Positions 25,101 through 32,937 of a stretch of DNA of 64,000 nt are shown here, one piece after another. The translations under genes were made by a program, and so were the position numbers. Source of the stretch: Phlebotomus papatasi (Eukaryota > Arthropoda > Insecta > Diptera > Psychodidae); NCBI RefSeq assembly GCF_024763615.1, contig NC_077224.1, positions 19,499,078 to 19,563,077 of the forward strand. The letters run 5' to 3'. Position 1 is the first letter of the stretch. Each line of letters begins with the position of its first letter. The notes below the pieces were generated by a model. The model made no database searches and was not told the origin of the DNA. It worked only from the letters and a program-made list of their open reading frames with translations.

Positions 25101-25103
25101 CAT
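3948..25103 (-). CDS. DIP/lachesin-like cell-surface receptor, three Ig domains (whole gene, 10-11 coding exons)
   Basis: I read a spliced coding region of about 459 codons: exons 25103-25025, 24916-24792, 24716-24681, 24606-24457, 20291-20087, 16745-16668, 16600-16547, 13918-13799, 13614-13444, 10805-10623 and, less surely, 4126-3948. All introns are GT-AG and every phase is consistent. The product has a signal peptide, three Ig domains with paired Cys (C59/C120, C168/C223, C266/C323) and core Trp (W71, W180, W278), a Thr/Pro linker and a hydrophobic tail. Family hallmarks are VAWIKSDSKAIL, YMCQVNTDPM, VVPPDI, LCIASNGVPPSVSKR and NQLVAAP. DIP proteins are neuronal surface receptors that pair with Dpr proteins in synaptic specificity; lachesin is a related adhesion protein. 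I cannot say which DIP paralogue this is. An AG acceptor just upstream of the ATG (near 25110-25120) hints at 5' UTR exons further right. No neighbouring gene was recognised. Confidence 0.9.
4790..5132. mobile_element. MITE with TIR near GTAGAGTTCCTCAAATTTGA, copy 1
   Basis: The ends read TCGAGTTCCTCAAATTTGAA on the left and TTCAAATTTGAGGAACTCTA, then CTGTA, on the right. They form an inverted repeat ending in CTACTGTA. A second copy lies at 62608-62935 and shares the inner words AAAATGTAAAATTTGAGGTT. The CAGTAGA-type end resembles pogo/Tigger-like MITEs, with the TA target usual for that group. Confidence 0.65.
5450..7236 (+). repeat. 1.8-kb non-coding dispersed repeat, copy 1, with GGCC tract
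   Basis: The sequence matches 31167-32937 in opposite orientation over its whole length, with scattered substitutions. It has no long frame on either strand. It contains recurrent phrases (CCGGTTCTAAT, GAGCTATAAGGGTC, ATTTTAGTATGTTGTAG) suggesting it grew from internal duplications, a 27-bp (GGCC)n tract at 5547-5573, and a 17-bp inverted repeat TAGGTGAGATTCTTAAC at 5414-5430 against 7193-7209 near its ends. It could be a non-autonomous DNA transposon or an undescribed family. Confidence 0.75.
5547..5573. repeat. GGCC/CCGG simple repeat
   Basis: This is an uninterrupted run of alternating CCGG units. The paralogous position in the other copy (near 32822-32837) has a shorter run, so the tract length has changed since the copies separated. 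Confidence 0.9.
7354..7969. mobile_element. MITE with TIR GAGGCCATTTACATCG, copy 1
   Basis: The left end GAGGCCATTTACATCGTCGC and the right end GCGGCGATGTAAATGGCCTC are inverted copies. The repeats continue inward with ATTAGATTGAGATTGG and its complement. A shorter relative is at 59860-60071. No transposase frame is seen. Confidence 0.75.
8450..9350 (-). pseudogene. Decayed non-LTR retrotransposon, RNase H domain
   Basis: Across frames and stop codons the minus strand spells an RNase H domain of an I/LOA/R1-like LINE. A TDGS-like segment LFTNGSGVEGSSGAGYHY lies at about 8850-8930. VFPAEVVALLLYARSLAESS then lies near 8770-8820, followed by IQIFSDSRAAI and IHWVPGYRGITGYEEADRF near 8550-8610. 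At least two frameshifts and several stops break it. The upstream RT part is reduced to poorly readable traces (about 9060-9350). Confidence 0.7.
10623..10805 (-). CDS. Receptor exon 10: Thr/Pro-rich juxtamembrane linker
   Basis: The exon encodes ELRLPPTSTTTPTPYVYTTA, KPRRKATQSHIKAATFDVPK and a polar stretch ending EIAGAAFE (residues 340-400). I placed the acceptor at GTTCGCAG (10806-10807) rather than the upstream TTTAG at 10851, because it gives E-L-R-L-P-P directly after Ig3 and has a better pyrimidine tract. The donor is GAAG|GTAAAT in phase 1. The segment probably forms a glycosylated stalk. Confidence 0.85.
11131..11165. repeat. End fragment of the GGTGCTATTCCAATG MITE family
   Basis: AATGGTGCTATTTCAATGAA, then AAATGAAAAGAGTGACC, matches the terminal words of the elements at 11655-11940, 12868-13105, 14490-14965, 23494-23742 and 44690-44980. 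Only one end is evident here. Confidence 0.5.
11655..11940. mobile_element. MITE of the GGTGCTATTCCAATG family
   Basis: The ends carry GGCGCTATTCCAATGAAAAA and GATGCTATTCCATG with ATGAAAAATGAAT. The middle has two inverted halves holding CGACTGTTTGGCGGTTTTAG/AGTCGAGACAGGAACCAACA-type words. No frame is seen. The family is the most frequent MITE in the left half of the window. Confidence 0.6.
12080..12860 (+). repeat. Dispersed repeat with CGGTT...AACCGGT words, copy 1
   Basis: The block starts with a pyrimidine-rich segment (TCCGTCTGTCCGTC, CCAAACGGTTAGAGATAG) and continues with CTCGAAAACGCGTCGTGT, multiple GAACCGGT/ACCGGTTCA words and an end segment CACGAGTTCGAGCATTTCGC. The same order of words recurs at 58560-59245. 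Parts also recur at 14290-14470 and around 49235-51465. There is no coding frame. Confidence 0.65.
12868..13105. mobile_element. MITE of the GGTGCTATTCCAATG family
   Basis: Two inverted halves contain GGTTCCTGTCTCGACTGTTT and the complement-like ACCACCAAGCAGTTGCCACA with AAGAACCAATGCAA. The right end is TTTTTCATTGGAATAGCAAC. It abuts the preceding dispersed repeat directly. Confidence 0.6.
13444..13614 (-). CDS. Receptor exon 9: second half of Ig domain 3
   Basis: The exon encodes GTKIYEGPKYQMTEGMINSY, TWQMNLTVRNLQFDDFHSYV and CSSINGLGKSEARIRLQ (residues 283-339), with F-strand C323 and an NLT glycosylation sequon. Acceptor TTTTTTAG; donor CAAG|GTATGT. The SEARIRLQ ending followed by ELRLPP in the next exon is the usual end of Ig3 in this subgroup. 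Confidence 0.93.
13799..13918 (-). CDS. Receptor exon 8: Ig2-Ig3 junction and first half of Ig3
   Basis: The exon encodes FVPVVRVVNQLVAAPVDRHV, then LLQCVVEAYPKPLNGWYRHD (residues 243-282). VVNQLVAAP is the conserved linker into Ig3; C266 and W278 are its core residues. The acceptor ATTCACAG gives the family's expected F at the junction, and the donor GATG|GTATGT is phase 1. Confidence 0.92.
14490..14965. mobile_element. Two adjacent MITEs of the GGTGCTATTCCAATG family
   Basis: Two units (about 14490-14745 and 14746-14965) each show the GACTGTTTGGTGGTTTTAGA-type arm and the ACCACCAAACAGTCGTGTCA-type counter-arm. The outer boundary is TTTCATTGGAATGAATC. They sit in the intron between receptor exons 7 and 8. 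Confidence 0.6.
14977..15543. mobile_element. TIR element TTTATTAAGCTGTGACGG with a nested MITE
   Basis: TTTATTAAGCTGTGACGGGT at 14977 is inverted at 15524-15543, and the repeat continues inward to CAATGGTGG. Between the ends lies the separate TA-flanked MITE 15034-15408. The 3' part of the outer element is then repeated in tandem to 15762. Confidence 0.65.
15034..15408. mobile_element. Pogo/Tigger-like MITE with CAGTAGACTCTC ends
   Basis: The ends CAGTAGACTCTCGC and GAGAGAGTCTACTG are inverted and bordered by a TA on both sides, as in pogo-type mariner elements. Inside is a short tandem GGACTTTCA repeat (about 15219-15256). An interior relative lies at 46195-46410, sharing TTATGATTATCGAAT and ATCGTTGCATTTCAAA. 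Confidence 0.75.
15411..15765. repeat. 181-bp direct duplication
   Basis: Two units in direct order, starting TACTATTAAT at 15411 and 15592 and both running through CAGCTTAATAAAACTTCAAA to TATTAACAAAA. They differ by scattered substitutions. Confidence 0.85.
16318..16388 (-). pseudogene. tRNA-like sequence, degenerate
   Basis: The minus strand has an A-box-like GAGTGGTAGAGCACTCGC and a B-box-like GGGTTCGAATC around an anticodon-like hairpin ACTCGC/GCGAGT with an 8-nt loop. The D and T stems do not pair properly and the acceptor arm is poor, so I do not call a working tRNA. It may be a SINE head or a tRNA pseudogene. It lies in the intron after receptor exon 7. Confidence 0.5.
16547..16600 (-). 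CDS. Receptor exon 7: Ig2 G strand
   Basis: The 54-nt exon encodes ASNGVPPSVSKRFDVKVI (residues 225-242), completing the diagnostic CIASNGVPPSVSKR signature of the DIP/lachesin family. The acceptor is CCAACAG and the donor GTAAGT. It is phase 1 on both sides. Confidence 0.93.
16668..16745 (-). CDS. Receptor exon 6: Ig2 E-F strands
   Basis: The exon encodes VIKHVDGERLTLHNVQRTDM, then GAYLCI (residues 199-224), the GE-L-L and DMGAYLC wording of the DIP Ig2 domain with C223. Acceptor TTTTCAG; donor TATAG|GTAAAA. Phase 1 in and out. It is separated from the next exon by a 67-bp intron. Confidence 0.92.
   Translation of the reverse strand, partial: SSNTSMGNVLRCIMYREQTWELICV
18040..18860. repeat. 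Diverged tandem repeats with CCCCCATACAAAATG
   Basis: At least four units in the same orientation share CCCC(C)ATACAAAAT, TTTTTCCACTATAACTCCT-like words, AAGCTGAAACTTGGCAT-like words and AACCATGTATATA-like words, at about 18080, 18220, 18660 and 18770. The spacing (about 130 bp within each pair) suggests an old tandem array partly lost. Confidence 0.5.
19425..19632. mobile_element. Foldback MITE with GGCATGGTTCGCACA ends
   Basis: GGCATGGTTCGCACAGAGTG, then AACCTTCAAAC, on the left is inverted on the right as GTTTGAAGGTCCACTGTGTG, then CGAACCATGCC. It is about 0.2 kb and non-coding, in the intron between exons 5 and 6. Confidence 0.7.
20087..20291 (-). CDS. Receptor exon 5: Ig1-Ig2 hinge and first half of Ig2
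   Basis: It encodes SGYLSVVVPPDILNQPDTNS, then an acidic loop, EGGTVQLVCSATG and VQWRREGGKDIVL (residues 131-198). Ig2 Cys is C168 and Trp is W180. I chose the acceptor AACAG|TCTGGC because it restores the family's GYL-VVVPPDI wording in phase 0. The donor is CAAG|GTATGC, phase 1. Confidence 0.93.
21540..22290. mobile_element. Foldback element with CCGGTGTTAGCCAAAATCCC arms
   Basis: Left arm words AGATAGCCTATAGGCTATAA and AAACCGGTGTTAGCCAAAAT recur inverted at 22200-22290. Further in, TTCATGAAGTCGAAATTCGA (about 21830) is inverted near 22005-22025. Short TTCCGAAAGCCAAAATTC and CGGGATTTTGG units repeat inside and just outside, to about 22560. Confidence 0.7.
22600..23490. other. Intron sequence, nothing recognised
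   Basis: This AT-rich stretch lies in the 4.2 kb intron between receptor exons 4 and 5. I see no exon, no TIR and no tRNA-like box in it; short frames are non-descript. Confidence 0.4.
23494..23742. mobile_element. MITE of the GGTGCTATTCCAATG family
   Basis: GGTGCTATTCCAATGGAAAA at the left end pairs with TTTTTTTCATTGGAATAGTA at the right. The inverted arms continue with ACATTACTGTTCTCAAGTAC and its complement. This is the copy with the clearest ends. Confidence 0.8.
24457..24606 (-). CDS. Receptor exon 4: second half of Ig domain 1
   Basis: The exon encodes 50 residues (81-130), from AIHTHMVALNPRLSVTHNGH through NTWKLHISHV to YMCQVNTDPMRSQ. It holds the Ig1 F-strand Cys (C120) in the D-x-G-x-Y-x-C motif (DSGSYMC). 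It is phase 0 at both ends, with acceptor AAAG before GCTATT and donor CAG|GTGAG. A 4.2 kb intron follows. Confidence 0.93.
24681..24716 (-). CDS. Receptor exon 3: 12-codon micro-exon with Ig1 core Trp
   Basis: This 36-nt exon encodes VAWIKSDSKAIL (residues 69-80), flanked by TTCCAG and GTGAGA. It carries the invariant tryptophan of Ig1 (W71). The introns on both sides are about 75 bp, and both boundaries are phase 0. The wording matches the V(A/G)W(I/L)KADTKAI segment conserved in insect DIPs. Confidence 0.9.
24792..24916 (-). CDS. Receptor exon 2: first half of Ig domain 1
   Basis: It encodes residues about 27-68, including PEFLAPLENLTVTQGRDVSF and TCVANNLGEYR, the first Ig1 strands with C59 and an N-glycosylation sequon (NLT). 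The donor is GTGAGT in phase 0. The acceptor (ATAG before GACACAGCC) has a weak pyrimidine tract, but it is the one that keeps phase with exon 1, so the exact 5' edge is the least sure part. Confidence 0.75.
25025..25103 (-). CDS. Receptor exon 1: start codon and signal peptide
   Basis: The exon encodes MTKVDCFKKFFLKILLQFTV followed by LLSLATG: a basic n-region, a strongly hydrophobic core and a small-residue end, as expected for a signal peptide. It ends in phase 1 at a GTAAAG donor (intron 24917-25024, 108 bp). The ATG is the first in frame after a pyrimidine-rich AG that could be the acceptor of a 5' UTR intron. Reading through the donor gives a sequence that does not resemble the family, which supports splicing here. 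Confidence 0.75.
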
Positions 25104-26348
25104 TTTAGCTGAAAAGTCACTGAAAGTAAAATTGCAGCCACTTTAGAAAGACGTTGTACGCTCTTTTTTTTGTCATCTTTTTCTTTATGCTCAAGATAAA
25201 TCCCTTTTTTCCGTCTTTTTAGACGAAGGGTTCTTACAGGGAGATTGTATTTTCACAAAGTCTTTTCAATTATTACAGAGAATTTTCACGAGGGGAAAGA
25301 GTTTGTCATCTTTTTTTTTCCCTTCTTGCCTTAAGTGAACATTTAGCAAATCTGCGAGACAGGTTGAATAGGAAATTCATCCTTCAATTACCATTCAATT
25401 TGCCCGTAGAATTCAGAATCGTGATAAGAATTCAATAAGGATCGTGCTTGGGTCATGGAAGAGCCCCCATGGAGAGTTTAATGACGCTCAATTAAACGGC
25501 ACAAGCTTTAAATTTTAATGATATAATTAAGCATACGATAAAACTCAATCACACTCTGCATTCTACACCCTGCAACATTGCTCATAATTCATTGAGAGGG
25601 TGCTGGATTTTCAATTTATATTCAAAGATTATTTTAATTTCCTCAAATTGGAAACTTTTCAGAGCTTTTGAAGCCAAATACATTCTTTGCTAAATTGCAC
25701 TGTATCTGTAAATTATACTGATTTATCTATGTGTATATGACGAGCTACTAAGACGTAAACGATCCTACTTCACTCCCTGAATATTAATAATACATAATAT
25801 AACAATTAAATAAAAATAATTTTGTCAAAAATTATTTGCGGAGGTTTCTAAAACAAGCAACAGTTACAAGACAACGCTTTAGTCGTCACAAATTACAATT
25901 CAATTGATAAATTACTTTTCCGAGGTCCACGCCATCTAGCGGACTTATAGAGTCGTCATCCCTAAAGTTCAAGAAAGTTAACTTGTGACTCTTTGATGCC
26001 TTAAGTCCATTGCCTAAATTTTGATACAAATAATGTTTAATGATCCACCCCTCAATTAGAACACCTAAATTATTTACGTGATGCTTTATCAATTTCAAAC
26101 TTTCCTTTAAATTTTCTACATTTAAAGGTATAAAAGGTCATTCTGCCAACTTCAAATTAAAGAAAACTTAAAGAAATTTTGCACTTTATTTATTTATTTA
26201 TTTTCTTCAGAATACGAATCACCATTTAATATATTTTAAAAATTTAACACATAAAGATTTATTTTAGAATTTAGGGACAATGTTATTTAATTATAGGCTA
26301 ACAATAAAAAGAAAATTATTTCAGCATATTTTATTAATTATTTATGGT

Positions 26349-28728
26349 TAGGGGAGACTGGGGCAAAAAGTCACAAACCTAAAAATTCAAAAATTCAATA
26401 TCTTCCAAGATGAAAAAGATAGCGCCTTAAAATTTTTTCCATAGATGGCCTCCATAGACCTTCTTTAAAGTCGTAAGTTTCTTAGAATTCGAACAAGGAT
26501 TTCAGAAAATAAAAAAATATTGAAATTTTTAGCCCTATTTTTAAAATGTTTTCCTTACAGCAGATATCAACTTTGACCTACTTATTTTCCGAAATTGATG
26601 CACTGGTAAATATTACCTAAATAATTTGGACTCTTTGAATACGAAACCACTCTATATTTTAGAATTTTACAAAGATTCTTTTCTCCAGAAATTCTTTTAT
26701 TAAAAATGACCACTTGGGGTAAAAAGTAACAAAAGCTATGCAACAAAAAGTAACAAAGACCGAGGCAATTTTTGATGTCTCACGGCGAGAAGAAACGTCA
26801 TTTTCATTTATCGCCGCTTTTTGTTTGCATTGGTCAAATGATTAGCAGTCCCTTGTGTGATTTTTTTTCTAAAACAACTTGAAAAGCACTTTTCTCAATA
26901 AATTGGCATTGTATAAATGAGCAGTAAAAAGTTAAAATTAAGCAGTAACATAAAAAATTTGAAATAGTTAAATTATCGTCCAAATTTTGGAAAGGGGAAA
27001 ATAAAAGGCTTTTCATTCTGTCTGCAATAATTATAAATGTGAAATATTGGATGATTGCATAAGTGCGTGGGACTTTTTCACGCTGGTCGTTAAGGGGTAT
27101 CCCGTAGCTTACCTCCACCGTTCATGTTCATTTTTTTGCTTATGCTGGAAAGAATATAGTGTTTTACATCCCTCTAATGCAAAGTATCCTTCAAATAAGT
27201 TGATATGTCCTTCGGAGGACCTTTCCAAAATGTGGAACAAAAAGGTCCATTTGCAGCATTTAATGTTAGGCGAATATTGGAAAAGTTTAAGTGATGAATT
27301 TCAACGGAAAAGCACGATGTTGGACACTAATAATTCGATCGTATTTCTATATTTAGAATAGCTTTGATACATTTAAATGCTCAATAACAAAAGTGTCACA
27401 TATTTTGACTGAAAGGAATAAGAGGAACCGTATGATTGTAGGGAATGTAGCCATTACTCTCTTGATATGTTGCGATGAAGAAACTTTTCTGGATCTCTTG
27501 GTGACAGATGATGAGAAATTGATCTAATACAACAACATACAGCGGAAAAGGTTCTGGGAAAAACAGTCAAGCTTTGCTGTAAAAGCTGATTTGTAATCAT
27601 TGAATGAGTTGCTGTACATTTGTTGGGATTTTAAGAAAATTAATTTCTTTGAGCTACTTCAACGCGATGAAACAATCATAAAACATAAGCACCCTGACTA
27701 ATTTGAATTGAATTGAATTTATTTCATCTCATTCTTGACCTTTCCCACCCCCATGCGTCCACCGCCGTCTTAGCGTTGATTCCAATCCCCAGGACTAAGC
27801 AGTGGAACTGTTCTTGCTCTGGTTATATGTTTCGGTTTTACAATATGTTTTACATTTCATTGGGGATAGGCCAGTCAAAAAAAGAGAGCAAGATTGCTAA
27901 GTTAATCTAGTCAGCTGTATGGCAATTTATTTTCAGCCTAATTTCATAACTTCTCATAATCACCACTAAAAATTCATCAGATTCAATGCGCCCACTTAAT
28001 AGAAACTTCCGATTCCGGCCAAAAGGGCATAATTTTCCAAAATGACAACACTAAATCATGTATCAACTAGCAGACGCTGTCAAAATTACAGGAGTTACAA
28101 TAGGAAATTCTCCGGAACCAATAATATTTTTCAGATATTGACCCTTCAGATTATCATTTGTTTCAATCTTTGCAGAATAGTTTGATGCCCAAAAATATGG
28201 ACTCCTTGGAAGCTGTCTAAAACGACCTTGCGAACTTTCTTTAAGAAAAAGAGGTTCTTTCTTAAAAAATGGGATTGATAAGGTTATATGTCTTTTGAGG
28301 ACAAGTGTTAAGATCAATGGAGACTATATATCCTTGATTATACAAATTGTATTTCTAAAAGAAAATATCTGTTGAAATGGTTGAAATTTATCTTAGGCAG
28401 TCCTACGAACTTATGCAATCATCCAATATATAAATCAGACCCATTTTTGTAAAAATTTGAGTTTCTTACTGACCATAATTTTACGTCACAAATTATCCGA
28501 AGACTGACAAAATTTGCCCCAGCAATTTTGAAAATCTCCACAAAATCGAGTTTTAGAAAATGATTCGAAAATCACATTGCTTTCGATATATAGGAAAACA
28601 GTCTTCTGCAGTGTTGTAGAGCAGTAAATTTTCTATAAGAATATGTTAATTATAAAACGTTTAAGTTTTCTCAGAGCTCGTGAAAGAATTAAATATGCGT
28701 TTTGACAAGTTTTGTCCCAGTCTCCCTA
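26349..28728. mobile_element. 2.4-kb TIR element (TAGGGGAGACTGGGGCAAAA) enclosing a mariner relic
   Basis: The left end TAGGGGAGACTGGGGCAAAA and the right end TTTTGTCCCAGTCTCCCTA form inverted termini. An inner inverted repeat (ATTGGATGATTGCATAAGT near 27047; inverted near 28405) frames a region that holds the mariner fragment. The outer element has no frame of its own that I recognise. Confidence 0.65.
27375..27685 (+). pseudogene. Mariner-family transposase fragment, broken
   Basis: One frame reads SHILTERNKRNRMIVGNVAI, then EETFLDLLVTDDEKLI, a stop, YNNIQRKRFWEKQS, a second stop, SLNELLYICWDFKKINFFEL and LQRDETI. This follows the mariner transposase core, including the VTGDEKW-type catalytic Asp (here VTDDEK) and the LCIWWD-type segment (here LYICWD) with the second Asp. 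The wording is closest to the irritans-type mariners as I know them. Two in-frame stops and missing ends make it inactive. A mariner transposase cuts and pastes DNA at TA sites. Confidence 0.85.
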
Positions 28729-28839
28729 CTCTGGCCTCGAACACTTTATATTTTCCCATGTTCCCTTAATGAATTTAAACTATTTTTTCAGAAAATGTGT
28801 GACTGGATATTAACTATTAGAATATATTGCCATAAGGTC

Positions 28840-28935
28840 AAATTCATTTAAAGAATGTAGGAAAGTTATGAAGTGTTCGAAGGCAGAGTGTGTGCGAAGC
28901 CTGAAAGCCTTCCTCTGCGGTTTTAAAGAAATGGA
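28840..28935. repeat. Fragment of the AGGCAGAGTG dispersed repeat
   Basis: GAAGTGTTCGAAGGCAGAGT, then GTGTGCGAAGCCTGAAAG, matches 37735-37770 and 41640-41680 in the same orientation. No frame. Confidence 0.5.
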
Positions 28936-29079
28936 ATAATATCCCATAGGAGAAGTAAGTGAATATGTCCGCATGGATATCTTTAGGTGTTAAATTTTTG
29001 CGGTTACGCTCAAAATTAATGACTGTAACGCCAACTATCGGTTCATGCATAAAGCTTGAATATAACATTACTATGATTT

Positions 29080-31130
29080 ATAGACTATTTCTTCGTTTTC
29101 CAACAGTTAATTTTTTTACGTAAATTGTGTATTTAATTGAAACTCTGCCTCTGGTAATTTATTTTCATTGAACAAAATAATGGTGAGATAATTAGAATGT
29201 AACTTTATGTATTATTTACATCTTTCCCATTCATAAAATAAAACTTTAATTGATGTTTAAATTGAGTGAATAAGAGGTCGAGTTTATACGATGCATAAAT
29301 AAGTTTAAACTTGGAAGTCTTTCATGGGAGTTTTCCGTAACGTAAGCTAGTAGGAAATTAAATTTTCACTCCAAACAATAAAATTTTTCTTTTACAAACT
29401 CAATGAAGATACGCGTTTGAGATAAAAATAAGTTATTGTGATTTTTTTTGCTCTCCATAATCCTGTGTACTTTTCTCAAGAAAGTTTTATTAGATGTTTT
29501 CCACGAGATACATACAATATGTATAGAATGTATTGATCATGAACTTATTAAAGTTCTTCATAGTTTGTATTCCATATTCACTTATTCATTCCTTTTGGAA
29601 TTCTTCCTAAAATGAATAACTTTTCTTGGGTAGAGTGTTGCATCAAAAATCTGCTCAGACTTTTCTCCATAATTTTCCCGGCGGATGTTTTGAAAAGAGG
29701 AAATTGTAAATGAGGAGGTAAAATCAATTTAATACCCTCATTGTCATATTTCCTTGTTCAAAGTCTCGCAGTCCAATTTCCTTTGGGGTGTAATTACAAT
29801 TTGTTCCCTGAATGTGTAACTTTTCTGGAAAAGAAGCTAAAAACACTGTTTAATTATCATAAAATTTAATGAAAGTTATCTCAAACTCTTGCTCGCTTTT
29901 GCTTCCTTGGGCTTCCTTGGGAGGATTCTATCGCATTGTCCCCCCATTGGTTTCTTTTTTCCGTTCGCGGGAAAATCCCAGAAATTCATCCAAAAAATGA
30001 CACCAAGACTTTTCTCTGTCTGCGAAGCAATGAAAATTTCATGGAGCTTCCGGAAAATTTTCCTACTCATTAAAAATCATATTTTCTCATTCATGAATGT
30101 AATGACACTCAGAATTCAGTGTTAAATGCCTCTTTTCATGCGAAATGGGACAAAATGGGAAGATGGTATAATTTGGTTCGCTATTCCTATAGTCGCAGGC
30201 TGACAATTACAGCGAGAAGTCACCCCTTTTGTAGGAGAAGCATCTCCCTCAGAAACTTTGAATAAATCTACATTAATACCCAACGGACGAGTTGGCAGTC
30301 TAGTCAAAAAAAACATTGATTATTCTCTGATGAAAGATACCTTCTGGGAGATTTTTTCCACATATTGTGAACATGAGACACTCAATTAAAGGATCTTACT
30401 TAAAATTCTGCACTGAAACAAGCCAAGGGATTCACTGAGCACGACTAGAAAGTAAATCATTTGTGCATACTCCTATCTAAACTACTCTTTGCTGAATGGT
30501 TCGCCTTTTTCCCCAAAGAGAAAAACATCTCCAGTATAGTCAAACAGAATTTCGTGCATGATGAAAAATTCAATAAATTACATGGAAAATTAAAAGTTGT
30601 CCAATTTATTCCTATCTCACTTTTCTCATTTGCAGTTTTTTCCAATTATCTTTCAATGGAAGCGTGGCATTGCACGGAACCGATGCCATGTATTTTTTTA
30701 TAAGTGCTTTCCTAAGAATCTCTCTTGGGATATCAGTAAAATAGGCTAGAACTGAATGCCTGTATCTATTTAGTATTTTTTATGGCACTGTAATTGGATT
30801 TTACAGCGAAGAAAAAAGAGCTTCAACTTGGAAGAATTTATACAGAAACGAACAGATTTATAGATACATGGGAATTAATTTTTCCAAATTTCTCAGACGT
30901 TATTGCTATTTGATTTACATAAATCATTTTACTTCCCATTGTGTGAACTTAAAACACTTAGAAGAAAAGCTTCAGATAAAACAGGGGTAATAATAAATGC
31001 AATTGGTTTCAAATTTAACCCTTCGAAGAGTAAAGTTAACTCGTATTTTGGACATTATCAACTATAGCGATACTAACCATTGTCAAGAGTGAATGTAACC
31101 GAAGCTCACCCCTTAACTTGGGTATATTCA
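29080..31130. other. AT-rich spacer, nothing recognised
   Basis: No exon-like, repeat-like or RNA-gene-like feature stands out. Short frames occur on both strands (for example 29889-30125) but show no family wording. It lies upstream of the receptor start codon. Confidence 0.4.
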
Positions 31131-31166
31131 ATCCCTGGTAAGAGTATTAGCTAACCGAGATGCAAA

Positions 31167-32937
31167 AGGGACAGATAATCCTAACCGGCTTATGTAGGTG
31201 AGATTATTAATGTAAGCTAACTCGGAATGCATGCAAATTCGATTTAGAGCTGAAGTTGGGGGACGCCATTCAGTTATTTTGAATCAAATTCGTGAAATTA
31301 TACAAATTTTGTATTTAAACCAAAATATCAAAGATTTGGATGGAGTGACAGAAAAGTGATATATGGGTGAAATGTAGACCAGAATGTTCTCTATAATTTT
31401 GCCGTAGAACTTGATCTCATCGATTACTCAGAAGCCGAGATAATCGAGGTTGTTTGTTTCTGAACTCGTTTTTTCGACCAGAACGCCCCAAGTGTTCATT
31501 TGATGAACTTCAACTATATCAAAGAATTGTTGTATTTTGTGAGACTTTCCATTTAAAACTCTATTTTAAGTGTCTTGGTTGAGAAGAAGTAGTCAAATTG
31601 GCATCTGAGTGGTTTCAAAGCGTTATTATGGGAAAAATCAATTTTTTCACACTTAAACGGCAAAATAGGACAGATCGCATTATCTGATCGAAAAATGATG
31701 TATGGACGAAATGGAAACACAAATATCCTCTATAAATATGTCGAAGTAATCATCAAAATCAGTTCACCGAAAGTCGAGATAATTGAGGTTATATGATATT
31801 GAAATTGGTTTTTCGACTGTGGCGCCCCTGGTGTTGGTCCCACGAAGTTCAAATGTTCTAGAAACTTGTAGTATTTGGTGAGATCTTTCGTTTAAGCCCT
31901 CACTCATCAAAATCGGTCACATAGAACCCGAGATATGATTTTTTGAATTTCGTGAACTTTGACCCCTCATATCTCCAGTTCTATTGAAACCACAGCGCAC
32001 TTACGCACCATTTTGGAAACGCCCTAGACTGGACTACAACACTCTAAAATTTCATTAACTTGCACGAAGGAATTTTTGAGAAAAATGAGTTTGAATTTTG
32101 ATGAATTTTGACGCTATCGCAGCGCCACCTGTGGTGACTTTTTGAACTTCCATCTGAAAGTGCTCATCGAGACGAAACCAAAAAGGTAAAATTTAGGTCG
32201 CTATGTTAATTAGAACCGGAGATAGAGGCCGGTCAATATTCGAACTTTGACCCCTTATAGCTGGGATCAGGGGTTATGGATCGACTTAAGTATTTTTTTG
32301 TTTGATAGGTATAATCAGCGGCTACAACATACTAAAATTTCAGTGCGATGCACAAAGGAATTTTTGAGTTATTTAACTTAGAAAATTGAATTTTTTTTTT
32401 AAAAATAACGCCCCTAGCGGTGGTTTTATGAAATTACGATGTTAGAAAGGGAAGTGGCATTTCACGAGAGCTTTCCAAAAAGCCCTTACTTTTTAAGTTC
32501 TTACAATTAGAACCGGAGTTATGGCCATTTTAAGAATTTTTTTGGACCCTTATAGCTCGGGTCAGAGGGGTCGGGGGAGCTTAAGTTTGGTAGTGATAGA
32601 AAGCCCTAAGGCCCAGCTATAACATACTAAAATTTGAGCCCGATTGATGCCACAGGGGCTGAGCTATTGAGAAAACAAAAAAAGGGTGGTATTCAAAATG
32701 GCAGAAGGTGGGGTGGGGGGTTCAATGCACCAAGTTGCAATTTTCATCAGATATATAACCTTTGCCGAAAACCGCAAGTCGATATGTTTTTTTAGTTTAG
32801 GGGCTAATAAGCTCCAAAGAGCGGCCGGCCGGCCGGGAACGTAACTTAGCCCCCCATATATTCGTGATCAGGAAGAGCTGAAACATATTTTGGCAAAGTT
32901 TGGGGCCGATCGCACGACATGAAATTTTGTTGTTAGA
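31167..32937 (-). repeat. 1.8-kb non-coding dispersed repeat, copy 2
   Basis: This is the inverted counterpart of 5450-7236. It begins with the complement of TAAGCCGGTTAGGATTATCT and ends with GACATGAAATTTTGTTGTTA. The copies keep the same order of all internal phrases. The GGCCGGCC tract is short here (about 32822-32837). The orientation given is relative to copy 1. Confidence 0.75.
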
